This document shows, piece after piece, positions 25,612-34,750 of a stretch of DNA of 53,764 nt. Each line of letters opens with the position of its first letter. Within the stretch, counting starts at the first letter, position 1. The notes beneath the pieces were generated by a model. The model saw only the letters and a program-made list of their open reading frames with translations, did not search any database and was not told the origin of the DNA. The stretch comes from Bacteriovoracaceae bacterium (GTDB lineage Bacteria; Bdellovibrionota; Bacteriovoracia; Bacteriovoracales; Bacteriovoracaceae), in the NCBI GenBank assembly GCA_018649885.1, contig JABIHA010000041.1:1-53764 (forward strand). The letters run 5' to 3'. A program made the position numbers and the translations under genes.

Positions 25612-27072
25612 TTATGATGAAAGTTTTTCTTCACGGATTACATGGAAAATTGTCTTTTTTCCGCGCTGGGATTTACTAATGAGCCCACAGTCTTGCCACT
25701 CTTTGAGAAGTGAATAGGCACTACTTTTTTTGATATCGTAGAAGCTCATAAGCTCATCGATGCCAAAGCTACTCATTGTTTCTAAAAATAACGGCGTTGA
25801 AATTTGAGGGTCCCAATTACTATAAATTCGTTGTGCATCTTCAGGCTTAAGACAGAGCCATTCTCCTTCTTGAATAAGTTTAATGCCAAATCTAGTATTT
25901 ACTCTTGCAATTAATTTTTTCAGCCTATCTTTATGGAAGAAATGACCAAATAAATCATCACTCCACAAAAGCTCAAAGAGCCTAATCTTAGTAATGCCAA
26001 TGATGCCTGTTCTTTTGAGGTACCCCAAGAGCTCAATTTCCTTGGTTAGTATAGGGGACGTCTGCCCCATGAAGACAAATTCACTGCGGCCAAAGAAAAT
26101 CGAGATATTCGCCTCACTGGCCACACCTATTTCAAACTTAGATTTAGAATTTTTCAAAAGATATATGTAATCATCTATTCCGGGGTAACACTCCATAGAT
26201 TCTTGAACTTCGGGGTCAATTGTAGTGACCTCCATTAAAAAATCCAGCATAAAGAAAAATCCCTCTGCTTTAAAGTAGTTTCTTTTTATTTCACTAAATT
26301 CGGCTTCCAGGTAGTGCTTTAATTCAGTTTCATGACCATCATCTTTAATGCCCAATTTCCCCTTGGCATACAACTTGAAACCTAAAAACAAGCTCTTTGC
26401 CGATATCTTCTCACTCCTTGCAATTTTCATCTCAGCCACTTCATCAAGTAAATCTAGACCAGCACGGTAATTACCTTTGAAAATCTCATTGAGGCTCCGA
26501 AAAAAGCAAGCAAAACACTGAGCAATTTCATCATCAAAACTAAGCAAGGTATCAATTAAATCATCGGCCCTCTCAAATTGTTTTGAGTAAATATGTGAAA
26601 GAATAAAATTTTGAAAACAAATTCTTCTTTTTAGATAGGAGTCATAAGAAAGATCACCAAGTGCTTTGTAGAAAAAGCCGATGGCCTTGTCAAAATACCC
26701 ATTTAAAAAGTAAATCCCACCCAATAAGTGAAATTCAGTAGGACGAAAGACATGAGCATTTTCTACTAATTTAATTGCAGATTTTCCGGCTCCTCTAAAG
26801 TTTAATAAAACCGCCGCATAAAAGGCCCGTTGCCCAAGACTGTAGCGAGTATCTATTTCTCCAGGAGGAAATTTGTGCACATCCAAGGTTTTAAGCCCCT
26901 GCCTAATATCTCCATTAAGTTTATGCCATATAAATACACGCTCAATGTCTTCAAAAGAATCTGTGAAATGGTGACGCATATAATATTTGATGAGCTTACT
27001 AGAATCCCCTAAGGCCTCAATAGTGGTCTTAATCTCAGCAATAAGTTGTGTTTTATCTTTTATAGAGCTCAC
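25612..27072 (-). CDS. TPR-like regulator with C-terminal winged-helix segments
   Basis: A 486-residue soluble protein. The N-terminal two thirds are helical repeats of TPR character (AHVFRPTEFHLLGGIYFLNGYFDKAIGFFYKAL). Residues ~330-410 (LTKEIELLGYLKRTGIIGITKIRLFELLWSDDLFGHFFHKDRLKKLIARVN) resemble an OmpR/BTAD-like winged helix, and the end (SFGIDELMSFYDIKKSSAYSLLKEWQDCGLISKSQRGKKT) a second winged helix. A DNA-binding regulator fits. The order (TPRs first, HTH last) is the reverse of SARP/LuxR-type regulators. The partner or signal is unknown. Confidence 0.65.
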   Translation of the reverse strand: MSSIKDKTQLIAEIKTTIEALGDSSKLIKYYMRHHFTDSFEDIERVFIWHKLNGDIRQGLKTLDVHKFPPGEIDTRYSLGQRAFYAAVLLNFRGAGKSAIKLVENAHVFRPTEFHLLGGIYFLNGYFDKAIGFFYKALGDLSYDSYLKRRICFQNFILSHIYSKQFERADDLIDTLLSFDDEIAQCFACFFRSLNEIFKGNYRAGLDLLDEVAEMKIARSEKISAKSLFLGFKLYAKGKLGIKDDGHETELKHYLEAEFSEIKRNYFKAEGFFFMLDFLMEVTTIDPEVQESMECYPGIDDYIYLLKNSKSKFEIGVASEANISIFFGRSEFVFMGQTSPILTKEIELLGYLKRTGIIGITKIRLFELLWSDDLFGHFFHKDRLKKLIARVNTRFGIKLIQEGEWLCLKPEDAQRIYSNWDPQISTPLFLETMSSFGIDELMSFYDIKKSSAYSLLKEWQDCGLISKSQRGKKTIFHVIREEKLSS

Positions 27073-27295
27073 GGTTGTACTATCGGATTAAACAAACCGA
27101 AACCAAAGTTAAATAAATCAAATTTAGATTGAGCTCAACTGCAGAGCATAATTCACAAAATTTGACCAAAAACTTCACCAAATCTTGATTTTTTGTCAAA
27201 AACAAGCTCTTAACTAACCTCCACGTTTAAGTTCTCGAAAAAATGTATATAAACTTATAGCTTAAAAAAAATCAGTTTATGGGCAGGAGATATCT

Positions 27296-27537
27296 ATGAA
27301 AACATTCATTCTGATAATGGTTTCTTTCATTTTCAAGGCTCAGCAGACAAGAATGTAAAACTAACTCACTTTGCACAACTTGCAAGTGAGTTAGAAGAAA
27401 ACCATATTTCACATGAAATGATTACCTATAGTGGTGCACCTCACGCCTTTACTGTTTTTGGTTCAAAACGCCATAGAAAAGATGCAGGCGAAAAATAGTG
27501 GAAAAGATTTACTAGTTTTTTAACTGAAACTACAAAA
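27296..27537 (+). pseudogene. Decayed dienelactone hydrolase family gene
   Basis: A good ribosome site (AGGAG, 6 bases) and ATG at 27296 start MKTFILIMVSF, a signal-peptide-like beginning, which soon hits a stop in that frame. From 27325 another frame encodes the C-terminal part of a dienelactone hydrolase: FQGSADKNVKLTHFAQLASE then MITYSGAPHAFTVFGS, where the His of PHAF is the catalytic histidine. That frame has an in-frame TAG at 27496 before the expected WKRFTSFLTE ending. Most of the middle of the gene, including the Cys nucleophile region, is missing. This looks like an internal deletion plus later decay. The remaining stretch 27073-27738 holds only a hairpin. Confidence 0.7.
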
Positions 27538-27631
27538 AAAAAAACTTCCTGCTGCCACAAAATATGTACCCTGCCCCGTTTTGGCCACATTGCCACCGGT
27601 TCTACCAACTTTTCTGACATATACTTAATTC

Positions 27632-27659
27632 ACCGTCCCGTACTAGCTTTCGGGACGGT
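27632..27659. terminator. 9-bp hairpin between the pseudogene and the acyltransferase pair
   Basis: ACCGTCCCG (27632-27640) pairs perfectly with CGGGACGGT (27651-27659), loop of 10. It follows the decayed hydrolase and could have been its terminator. No clear T-run follows on either strand. Confidence 0.45.
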
Positions 27660-27738
27660 ATTAAGGCCCTAACTCTTGCGCCTACTACCTTGGCCTTTTA
27701 AGCTAATTAAGAGAATACCCATCATGGAGGAAGGGCAA

Positions 27739-28347
27739 ATGAAGTTTGTAGAACTAACAAGTGAAAAAGAAATCAACACCTATAGAGAGATGACTTCTGT
27801 TCAAGTTGATGTACTTTTTCCGATTGAATATTTAAAAAGAAGCAGAGTAGTTGTCTGGATGGACCATGAAGGAGTCATCAAAGGAGGATTTGTCATTGTC
27901 ACAAAACCACCTTTTAGAGTTTTAGAATCAATCCCTCAAAGAGTCAGAAACCACTTAGATGTTGAGCCCTTTGAATGCGTTGAAGTGACAGGGCTGTGGC
28001 TTCATCATTCACTCGAAAATAAAAGAGACTCCGCTAGGTTTTGGTTAAAACTTTATAGGGAAGTTTGGAGTATGAAAAAAGAAAATATTATTTATGCCTA
28101 TGATATAAAAAAGAAAAAGCTCAAAAATATTTATCAAAAAGGAAAACCAGAAGTTTTGTACAAAGGCATCACTATTAGACTTCAGGGCATGAAAACTAGT
28201 GAGGTAGAATCAGTTGAGATGGTAAGAAGAAAAAATGTACTGCTCACTCCCCTATTTACTCCCTCTTTTTTAATTTCAAGACTCTTTGGAAAAAGAAGAA
28301 TGTCCCATTTAGATATAGTTCCCTCAAATTTTCAGGAGAGGAAATGA
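27739..28347 (+). CDS. Putative GNAT-like acyltransferase, first of a pair
   Basis: A 202-residue soluble protein. The ATG with GGAGGAAGG just upstream is preferred over earlier codons. A central strand-turn pattern (VVVWMDHEGVIKGGFVIVTKPPFRVLESIP) and VTGLWLHHSLENKRDSARFWLKLYREVWS recall the GNAT/autoinducer-synthase-like fold, but no diagnostic acetyl-CoA motif is certain. It overlaps the next gene by 4 bases (ATGA), so the two proteins are probably made together. Function unassigned. Confidence 0.6.
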   Translation: MKFVELTSEKEINTYREMTSVQVDVLFPIEYLKRSRVVVWMDHEGVIKGGFVIVTKPPFRVLESIPQRVRNHLDVEPFECVEVTGLWLHHSLENKRDSARFWLKLYREVWSMKKENIIYAYDIKKKKLKNIYQKGKPEVLYKGITIRLQGMKTSEVESVEMVRRKNVLLTPLFTPSFLISRLFGKRRMSHLDIVPSNFQERK

Positions 28348-29510
28348 AACTCGCTGACCTGCTTTCTAAGTATCCTAATATTGAATTGATGGACAACAAA
28401 AGAGGGCCAGAATTGGCGACTTTTTTATCAAGTGCCAAAATAAAAGTTGGGGAAATGGAGTTAAAATACCAATTTGATATGGACCCCAGCATATTTGGGC
28501 GAGCGCAAGGAGTAGGCAGTATTCGTTTCATCATGACCAATAATGATCGAAGTATTCAAGGATATGCCGTATTCACATTCAAGACTTGCATGATAAAAGG
28601 GGCACTCAAGCAGGCCATTTATATAAGCGATTTACGGGCCGGCCGAAAATTGAGCCTAAGCGCCAGAAGACAGTGGAAATCATCCTTTGAAGATATCATG
28701 AAAAATCACCGTGAAATTGATGAGCTCAAAAGAGCTGCATATATTTTTGGTGCCATTTTCGATAAAAACCGTAGCGCTCGAAATTTCATGGAAAAATACA
28801 AGCGTATTCAATTCGATCCTCTATATCAGTATCACGCAATCAGTTTAATTGGACGAAACTTTCTAAAAAAGTTCCCACCAATAAAAGCAAGTACTTTTCG
28901 GTATCAAAGATTGACTGGTAATGGTGAAACAAAACTCATAGAATTCTACCACCTACAAAATTCAAAAAAATACTGGGGAGAATTTTACAATGGACTTGGT
29001 ACTAATGATGAATGGGAAAGAAGAAAAAAAACGTGGCCCGGATATCAAATCAAAGATTTTATATGTATTTTTAATTCTGCTGGAAAAATCGTTGGAGGAG
29101 TACTTCCTTGGTCCCCTTCTTCTATGAGAAAAATTGTCATTGATAAAGTTACAGATAAACAGCGATTGTTTAACTTTGGGCTCAAGTGCGTTGGCAAAAA
29201 TTCGTTTAACGAGGGACAGGAAATGAAGATCCTCTATCTCACCCATCTTGAAATTGATAGAACTCTTAGTATCAAAGAACAAAGAGAAGTCTTCTCATTA
29301 ATTCTATCTAAGGTATATCGTTTAAAAATTCCACGCCTGTACCATATTGTCAGCTTTTGTCTTTCACAAAGTGACCCTCTTCTAAGAGTTCTTAAAGGAG
29401 ATATTGTAGAATATATTCCTTCAACAATTTATCAGCTAAACTGGAAAGAAAACAACTACTCGGTACTGCCCACAATGAAAGAAATGAGTTTTGAGCCCGC
29501 TATCTCCTAG
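28344..29510 (+). CDS. Putative GNAT-like acyltransferase, second of a pair
   Basis: A 388-residue soluble protein. It seems to contain two related halves: the first with SIRFIMTNNDRSIQGYAVFTF and SDLRAGRKLSLSARRQWKSSF, the second with KIVGGVLPWSPSS and ILYLTHLEIDRTLSIKEQREVFSLILSKVYRLK. These resemble the strand-helix order of GNAT-fold acyltransferases. It overlaps the upstream 202-residue gene by ATGA and is convergent with the methyltransferase gene (8 bases). The fold suggestion is from pattern only. Confidence 0.6.
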   Translation: MKLADLLSKYPNIELMDNKRGPELATFLSSAKIKVGEMELKYQFDMDPSIFGRAQGVGSIRFIMTNNDRSIQGYAVFTFKTCMIKGALKQAIYISDLRAGRKLSLSARRQWKSSFEDIMKNHREIDELKRAAYIFGAIFDKNRSARNFMEKYKRIQFDPLYQYHAISLIGRNFLKKFPPIKASTFRYQRLTGNGETKLIEFYHLQNSKKYWGEFYNGLGTNDEWERRKKTWPGYQIKDFICIFNSAGKIVGGVLPWSPSSMRKIVIDKVTDKQRLFNFGLKCVGKNSFNEGQEMKILYLTHLEIDRTLSIKEQREVFSLILSKVYRLKIPRLYHIVSFCLSQSDPLLRVLKGDIVEYIPSTIYQLNWKENNYSVLPTMKEMSFEPAIS

Positions 29511-29518
29511 GACTCCCT

Positions 29519-30262
29519 TCAGGTTGCATTTTTTAGAGCTAGCCACGCCACATAACTATCAGGGTTACCGGGGTCATCTATCACAGATTTTTCTACAACC
29601 TCAAAACCATGGTCAGCAAATTCTTGTTCGAGATCTCTCACTTTTTTTATTCTTCGATGGGAAAAAACTTTTCTGCCATCGATCTCTGTCCAATCCATGT
29701 CCCAGTCTTCATTTCCAGTGCTCCAAAGAATGTCTTCTTTCAAAAGGATATGGGGTGCTGTTAAGAAATTAGACATATCGTCAGAGTGCACCATGGTATG
29801 GATAAATAACTTTCCATGGTCATTAATTATGTTTTTAGCGAGATCAAAAAACTTTTTTCTATCCTCATCTGTTACGAGACAATGAAGAAATGAACTATCT
29901 GTAATTAAATCAAATTTTTCACTACATTCTAAAGATAGAATATCACCACAAAAAAAATCTGTATCGAGTTTAAAGTAAGCAGCATTTTCTAAGGCCTTCG
30001 ATATGGCCGTTTCAGAAATATCATGGCCTCTTGCTTTGAAACCATACTTTGAAAGATAAAGCGCACAAGTCCCCATTCCCGTTCCAAGGTCAATTGCCGA
30101 TTTCTCTGTGGGATCTTTAAAGTAATGACTTAATCTTTTTTCAAGGCTTACTATGATCTCGTGGTCAAAGATTTTATCTCTATCAGTCTCACCATCCCAA
30201 GCAACTGCCCCATTTTGGGCCAGGACCTTGTAAGCCTCTTTGTGTATTTCATAGTATTTCAT
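29519..30262 (-). CDS. SAM-dependent methyltransferase, class I
   Basis: A 247-residue protein with motif I SAIDLGTGMGTCALYLSKYGFKARGHDISETAI (residues ~54-86), acidic loop GDILSL, and FDLITDSSFLHCLV as the post-motif region. It matches TehB/Methyltransf_25-type enzymes acting on small molecules. Substrate not predictable. The ATG is followed by KYYEIHKEAY, typical of this group. It is convergent with the acyltransferase pair. Confidence 0.85.
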   Translation of the reverse strand: MKYYEIHKEAYKVLAQNGAVAWDGETDRDKIFDHEIIVSLEKRLSHYFKDPTEKSAIDLGTGMGTCALYLSKYGFKARGHDISETAISKALENAAYFKLDTDFFCGDILSLECSEKFDLITDSSFLHCLVTDEDRKKFFDLAKNIINDHGKLFIHTMVHSDDMSNFLTAPHILLKEDILWSTGNEDWDMDWTEIDGRKVFSHRRIKKVRDLEQEFADHGFEVVEKSVIDDPGNPDSYVAWLALKNAT

Positions 30263-30340
30263 GACCTTGACCTCATTGGTGTGAGTAGTTCACTTACAGT
30301 TTACAAGGGATGGATCTTCGAGTCACGTGAGGATATTGTG

Positions 30341-30844
30341 TTACTCAGTGCCATCAAGGGAAGCAGGAGCTTCACATTCGTAGTAACTAATCCTAGAAAC
30401 TACATCTTCTTCAATGGACAGCCAGCGTTTTTCAGCACTAATAACTCCACGTTTTTCGTCAATAGTCAGTGTCCGTTTTTCAATCGGAAACATAAGCAGG
30501 CTGAGAATGGCATAACCAGGATGGTAAAAATGTCGCTGCATCTCCATTACTCCCTGTTCATTCAAAGACCATTTTTTTTTCTTCCGAATCCTAAATTGAG
30601 TCACAACTCTAGCGCCATTGCCAAATCCCCCATAGGATCTTTGAATGAATATTTTCTTGCCATTATCAATGATTTTGACCCGTTTATCAGTAAATTCCCA
30701 ACTGATAATATCCCCTGTCACTGGATCATGGTGATTGACACGAATTGCACATTCGTAGAGAACTCTTCCTTCTTTGAAAAATTTAGCTGCTAAACATGGC
30801 TGAAGCGCCGTTAAAAAGATGCAGAAAATCAACAGATTGTTCAT
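30341..30844 (-). CDS. Secreted protein, hypothetical
   Basis: A 167-residue protein. Start chosen at the ATG with GGAGG 8 bases upstream, which opens a signal peptide (MNNLLIFCIFLTALQPCLA). The mature chain has two cysteines (LYECAIRV and YYECEAP) placed to form one disulfide across a beta-rich domain. Unrecognised. It lies downstream of the rbp terminator, so it has its own promoter. Confidence 0.62.
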   Translation of the reverse strand: MNNLLIFCIFLTALQPCLAAKFFKEGRVLYECAIRVNHHDPVTGDIISWEFTDKRVKIIDNGKKIFIQRSYGGFGNGARVVTQFRIRKKKKWSLNEQGVMEMQRHFYHPGYAILSLLMFPIEKRTLTIDEKRGVISAEKRWLSIEEDVVSRISYYECEAPASLDGTE

Positions 30845-30930
30845 TCGAACCTCCAATAATTTTCCCAAGCACATTATATATACTACAAAATGCCTTCCAA
30901 GCTTCTCAAATTGAAAAAAATACTTACAAA

Positions 30931-30962
30931 AAGGCACGAATACTAAAAAATATTCGTGCCTT
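30931..30962 (-). terminator. Intrinsic terminator of the RRM protein gene
   Basis: AAGGCACGAATA (30931-30942) and its exact inverse TATTCGTGCCTT (30951-30962) form a 12-bp stem, loop CTAAAAAA. On the minus strand the stem is followed by a T-run (TTTTTG), so it ends the RRM gene transcript 24 bases after the stop. Confidence 0.82.
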
Positions 30963-30985
30963 GGTATAATAAAATTTTGAATTTA

Positions 30986-31297
30986 TTAGTAGCGATTGCC
31001 TCTGCTATTACTGTCAAAATCACGACGATTTCCACCACCGGTTCTTGGCTCCATTGGCTTGGCAATATTAACTTTCATTGCTCTGCCTTCACAGTCCTGA
31101 CCATCAAATTTATCAATCGCCCCCTGGGCCTCATCATCACTGGCCATTTCTACAAACCCAAAGCCCTTGCTTCGGCCTGAATCTCTGTCAGTAATAAGCT
31201 TAGCTGAGTCAACAGTTCCACATTGTGAAAATTTATCATGTAATGTTTGTTCAGTTGCTGAAAAGGGAAGGTTTCCCACATACAATTTCTTAGACAT
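30986..31297 (-). CDS. RRM-domain RNA-binding protein
   Basis: A 103-residue protein with one RNA recognition motif: RNP2 LYVGNL at 5-10 and RNP1 KGFGFVEM at 44-51, aromatic residues intact. A short Gly/Arg/Asn-rich tail follows (TGGGNRRDFDSNSRGNRY). Small proteins of this type bind single-stranded RNA and are often cold-induced in cyanobacteria and deltaproteobacteria-like lineages. AGAGAG precedes the ATG. It is a single-gene unit with an intrinsic terminator. Confidence 0.95.
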   Translation of the reverse strand: MSKKLYVGNLPFSATEQTLHDKFSQCGTVDSAKLITDRDSGRSKGFGFVEMASDDEAQGAIDKFDGQDCEGRAMKVNIAKPMEPRTGGGNRRDFDSNSRGNRY

Positions 31298-31470
31298 TTG
31301 GATTTCTCTCTCTTTTTAATTGTTCCTATTGTTCTTTTATTAACACACGATATTAAGTAGTGGAAAGTAAAGAATAATTAAGCCATGACCAGGCAAGTCT
31401 TTTGATTTCTATTTCAAAGCATCAAATACTATGCTATTTCGAATGCTCTAAACTTCGCACAAGGGCCTTG

Positions 31471-32208
31471 ATGCGGAAAAGGTTGACCGCACAAGTGACT
31501 CAAATCAATGAATTAATAAGAAAAAGTGACTTCTTTATCCCAGCTATTGACCAAGATGACCGACAGCACGCAACTCACGTTGATAAAGTCCTTGGGTTTA
31601 ATATTGCCAAGATTGAACAAAAGCTGCTGGGCAAATATCGTGCTTTTTTTAAAAAATCAGATAATGCAAATAGAAAAAATCACTACCAGGGGACCCAAAC
31701 GTGGATTGGTCTTCACCCTCAAGTGCTGCTCACTCCTTACGCTGAGATATCTCACTTCCTATCACTTTTTAAAAAATATGACCCAAAGACTATTGTCGAT
31801 CTAGGTGCTGGATACGGCAGGGTTGGAATAGTCATGAATGCGCTCTTACCCAAGGCCTCTTTTATTGGTTATGAGATCCTTGATGTCAGAGTCAAAGAAG
31901 CACAAAGAGTTTTTGAAAAATACGGTCTTGAAAATTGTGAAATGAGATCTCAAAATATATTAGATAAATCATTTGAAATGCCAAAGGCCGATGTTTATTT
32001 TATTTATGACTTTAGCGATCCCCTTGATCTTAGAATTATTTTAAAGAGACTATCTGAAAAACTATCAACCCAGCGTTTTTTTATTGTGGCCCGTGGTGAT
32101 GGTATTCGCTCATTGATACAGCTCAAATTTCCAGAGTTTTGGGCCGTTCATGGTGCTATCCACAAAAAACAGTGGAGTATTTATTCATCATATTGTGACC
32201 TAGATTAA
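31471..32208 (+). CDS. SAM-dependent methyltransferase
   Basis: A 245-residue protein (start at the ATG with AAGGG five bases upstream; the frame is open from a TTG at 31402). Motif I is IVDLGAGYGRVGIVMNALLPKASFIGYEI, then VKEAQRVFEKYGLENCEM and PKADVYFIYDFSD as motifs II/III. The N-terminal ~100 residues are helical and precede the Rossmann fold. It resembles generic Methyltransf_11/25 proteins; substrate unknown. Confidence 0.8.
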   Translation: MRKRLTAQVTQINELIRKSDFFIPAIDQDDRQHATHVDKVLGFNIAKIEQKLLGKYRAFFKKSDNANRKNHYQGTQTWIGLHPQVLLTPYAEISHFLSLFKKYDPKTIVDLGAGYGRVGIVMNALLPKASFIGYEILDVRVKEAQRVFEKYGLENCEMRSQNILDKSFEMPKADVYFIYDFSDPLDLRIILKRLSEKLSTQRFFIVARGDGIRSLIQLKFPEFWAVHGAIHKKQWSIYSSYCDLD

Positions 32209-32232
32209 TCCCTTACAAAAACCATACTTTTA

Positions 32233-32538
32233 CTAGTAGAGCATTAATCCTATCCCTACGATAGAAAGAGAAATCCCAATCCAGTAATTTTTTTTAAGTT
32301 GTTTTGAAATTTTTCGGGCCCCAATTGTGCAGTAATCTCCCTTCTTATATTGTGATATTTTCGCATAGAGCATTAATAGAAAACCAAATACCCAAATAGA
32401 ATAAGCAAAAATTTTTGGATCATCTTGATTGATGTAAAGAATTGCTCTTTCATGAAGAAGTGTATACCCAATGCCAATGGCCGAAATGGTCAATAGTCCG
32501 TCGATCAGAAATTCTTTGACACAAACTCTATTATTCAA
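32233..32538 (-). CDS. Small membrane protein, three predicted helices
   Basis: A 101-residue protein with three hydrophobic helices at about 12-28, 44-60 and 84-100. A basic loop (SQYKKGDYCTIGARKISKQLKKNYW) lies between helices 2 and 3, so the N-terminus is probably periplasmic or the loop cytoplasmic. No family recognised. It is convergent with the methyltransferase gene. Confidence 0.6.
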   Translation of the reverse strand: MNNRVCVKEFLIDGLLTISAIGIGYTLLHERAILYINQDDPKIFAYSIWVFGFLLMLYAKISQYKKGDYCTIGARKISKQLKKNYWIGISLSIVGIGLMLY

Positions 32539-32689
32539 ATTGCCTCCTTTGTTAGATGTATACTGGTTATGGATTAGTTGAGGTTCCCATAAACTACCGG
32601 AGATAAGTCAGCCCAGTGTCAATTTAAAGTAATTTTTTAGGCCTAGATTTGATAGATGTGCTTTGGTTAAATCTATAATAAAATGAATT

Positions 32690-33721
32690 ATGCGAAAATT
32701 ATGGCTCTCCTCATTTTTGATTGTAAGTCTTGTGCCTTGTGGATCTCTTTATTCTCGTGTCTCACCAATTGATCAAGCACATACCGATTTTTCAAGATCA
32801 ATCCTTACTCTCTCCAATTGGCTTGATTCATTTTTTGGGGATGTAAAATCTCTTGAGGATAAAAATGGAACCAATCTCAGGATCTATACACTCTCACTAA
32901 AAAAAGAGAGAGAAGAGTTAAATAATGAAATCAACTTCAAGTTTCAAATCAATTTACCCAATCTTAAAAAACGCTTAAATTTTACCCTTGAGAAATCTTC
33001 CGCTAAAAGTAAGGAAGAGTTCACGGCAACTAAAGAGACCAATGCAGATCCAGCTGCTACTCAAAATAGTGATGTCAAAGCTGGTCTTTCTTATTTTCTA
33101 TTTGATAAAGACGAATATAATATAAAATTATCTAGTGGTATCCGCTTAAGATGGCCTCCTTACCCATACGCCAATCTACGCTTTAGTCACAACGTCCCTA
33201 TTGGTAAGCTAAAAATCTCTCATATCGCTAATTCATTTTGGGAGCTTAACAATTGCAATTCAAAGAAATACCGAGTTTGCTACGGGGAAATTCTCACCCA
33301 AGATTTTGACTATGCTTTTAGCCGAAAGGCCGTTGTTAGATGGACTAACAATGCCATTTGGAATTTTAAAATGAACTCATTTTCTCTCGAGATAGGTCCC
33401 TCGTTTTACTATATTTTCTCAAAAAGAAGAGCGGCTTCTCTAAATTTAAGATCCCACTTTAATGATACGGAACTTTTTTCGCTTAAATCTCACACACTCA
33501 GCACAAACTACCGGCAACGATTCCACAAAGACTGGTTATTTGGAGAGATCGGAATTTTTTCAACACTTCAGCGTGCTTATCATTGGAGAGATGATTGGGG
33601 AGTTGTTTTAAAACTAGAAGCCATTTTACCAGGAGAGAATTGGCCCGTGAACAACTTCCCTAGGCAACGCTTCCAGCGGAAATCCACAGATTTGTTCCAA
33701 ATCAGCAAACTCTTGAAATAA
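32690..33721 (+). CDS. Outer-membrane beta-barrel-like protein
   Basis: A 343-residue protein with a signal peptide (MRKLWLSSFLIVSLVPCGSLYS). From about residue 60 it shows alternating polar/hydrophobic strands with aromatic girdles (FKFQINLPNLKKRLNFTLEKS, YNIKLSSGIRLRWPPYPYANLRFSHNVPI), typical of a barrel. The protein ends in hydrophilic residues rather than the usual terminal Phe, so assembly signal is not classical. Function unknown. The gene is followed by the desaturase after 44 bases. Confidence 0.65.
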   Translation: MRKLWLSSFLIVSLVPCGSLYSRVSPIDQAHTDFSRSILTLSNWLDSFFGDVKSLEDKNGTNLRIYTLSLKKEREELNNEINFKFQINLPNLKKRLNFTLEKSSAKSKEEFTATKETNADPAATQNSDVKAGLSYFLFDKDEYNIKLSSGIRLRWPPYPYANLRFSHNVPIGKLKISHIANSFWELNNCNSKKYRVCYGEILTQDFDYAFSRKAVVRWTNNAIWNFKMNSFSLEIGPSFYYIFSKRRAASLNLRSHFNDTELFSLKSHTLSTNYRQRFHKDWLFGEIGIFSTLQRAYHWRDDWGVVLKLEAILPGENWPVNNFPRQRFQRKSTDLFQISKLLK

Positions 33722-33765
33722 AAGAGTGTGCTAATCCGCAACCACCCCTGTAACCTGAATCTTTG

Positions 33766-34557
33766 ATGAAGAAATCAACCCTCTCACAAGGAATTACTTT
33801 GGAGAACTACTACCTCTATTGTCTGGTTATATTTATCTTTTTTTATGGTGTCAGCATTACATTAACTTCGGTATTTTATCACCGCGCCATCACTCACAGT
33901 GCAATTGAGCTTAATCCAATCTTAAAGTCTATTTTCCTTAAAAGCAGTGTTTGGTTGACCGGAATAGAGCCCAAGGGCTGGGCCTGCATGCACAGGATGC
34001 ATCACCAATACTCAGATGGTCCGAGTGACCCCCACTCTCCCCATAACAATGGAGTGTTCGGTTTATTTTTGGCGCAATCAAAAAAGTACGAAGAGATCTT
34101 GGATCAAATACGCAGTAAAGACCCTAAAATCATGAGTGTCATAGAAGATTTGGATTTCCCACTTCACCCACTGTATCAAAGTGGAAGTCTTATATGGCTT
34201 ACTCCCTATTTTTCACACGCAGCCTTGGCATTGTGTTTTGGATACTTCACTGGATTTTGGCTTATGGGTGCATGTTATTTTGTAGGCCTTATGTCTCACC
34301 CGGTTCAAGGGTGGATGGTCAACTCCTTCGGGCATTTTAGTGGAAAAAGGAATTTTGATCTCCCAGATAAATCCACCAACAATTTTTTTGTTATGTTATT
34401 ATGTCTTGGAGAGGGACTCCAAAATAACCATCACCAGTACCCAGACGCAGCTAAATTTTCTTTAAAGTGGTATGAGATTGATATGGGATACAGCATTTGT
34501 CTTGTTCTATCCTGGCTAGGCCTACTAAAATTCAGCGCAAATTCAAAAGTGCCTTAA
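33766..34557 (+). CDS. Acyl-CoA/acyl-lipid delta-9-type fatty acid desaturase
   Basis: A 263-residue integral membrane di-iron enzyme. All three histidine boxes are present: HRAITH at 39-44, HRMHH at 76-80, and NNHHQYPD near residue 222. Hydrophobic segments flank them as in stearoyl-CoA desaturases. It introduces a cis double bond into membrane fatty acids using O2 and a ferredoxin or cytochrome b5-type donor, relevant to cold adaptation. A TTG one codon earlier is possible. Need for O2 means the organism is not a strict anaerobe. Confidence 0.93.
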   Translation: MKKSTLSQGITLENYYLYCLVIFIFFYGVSITLTSVFYHRAITHSAIELNPILKSIFLKSSVWLTGIEPKGWACMHRMHHQYSDGPSDPHSPHNNGVFGLFLAQSKKYEEILDQIRSKDPKIMSVIEDLDFPLHPLYQSGSLIWLTPYFSHAALALCFGYFTGFWLMGACYFVGLMSHPVQGWMVNSFGHFSGKRNFDLPDKSTNNFFVMLLCLGEGLQNNHHQYPDAAKFSLKWYEIDMGYSICLVLSWLGLLKFSANSKVP

Positions 34558-34750
34558 GTTTTTTTTATGAAAATGGGGATCAACCCATCAAAGAGTTCTA
34601 CGGCACGCAACAGCTGAACTCTAATAATTACTATCAGTTATATCTCAATTCCCTTTTAGAAAGCTAGTTAAGTCTGTAGCATTATCAAAATTCTTGTGGG
34701 ACAATTGATCAACTATTTTTTAGAAGTTTACTTAATAAAAGGATTTAAAG

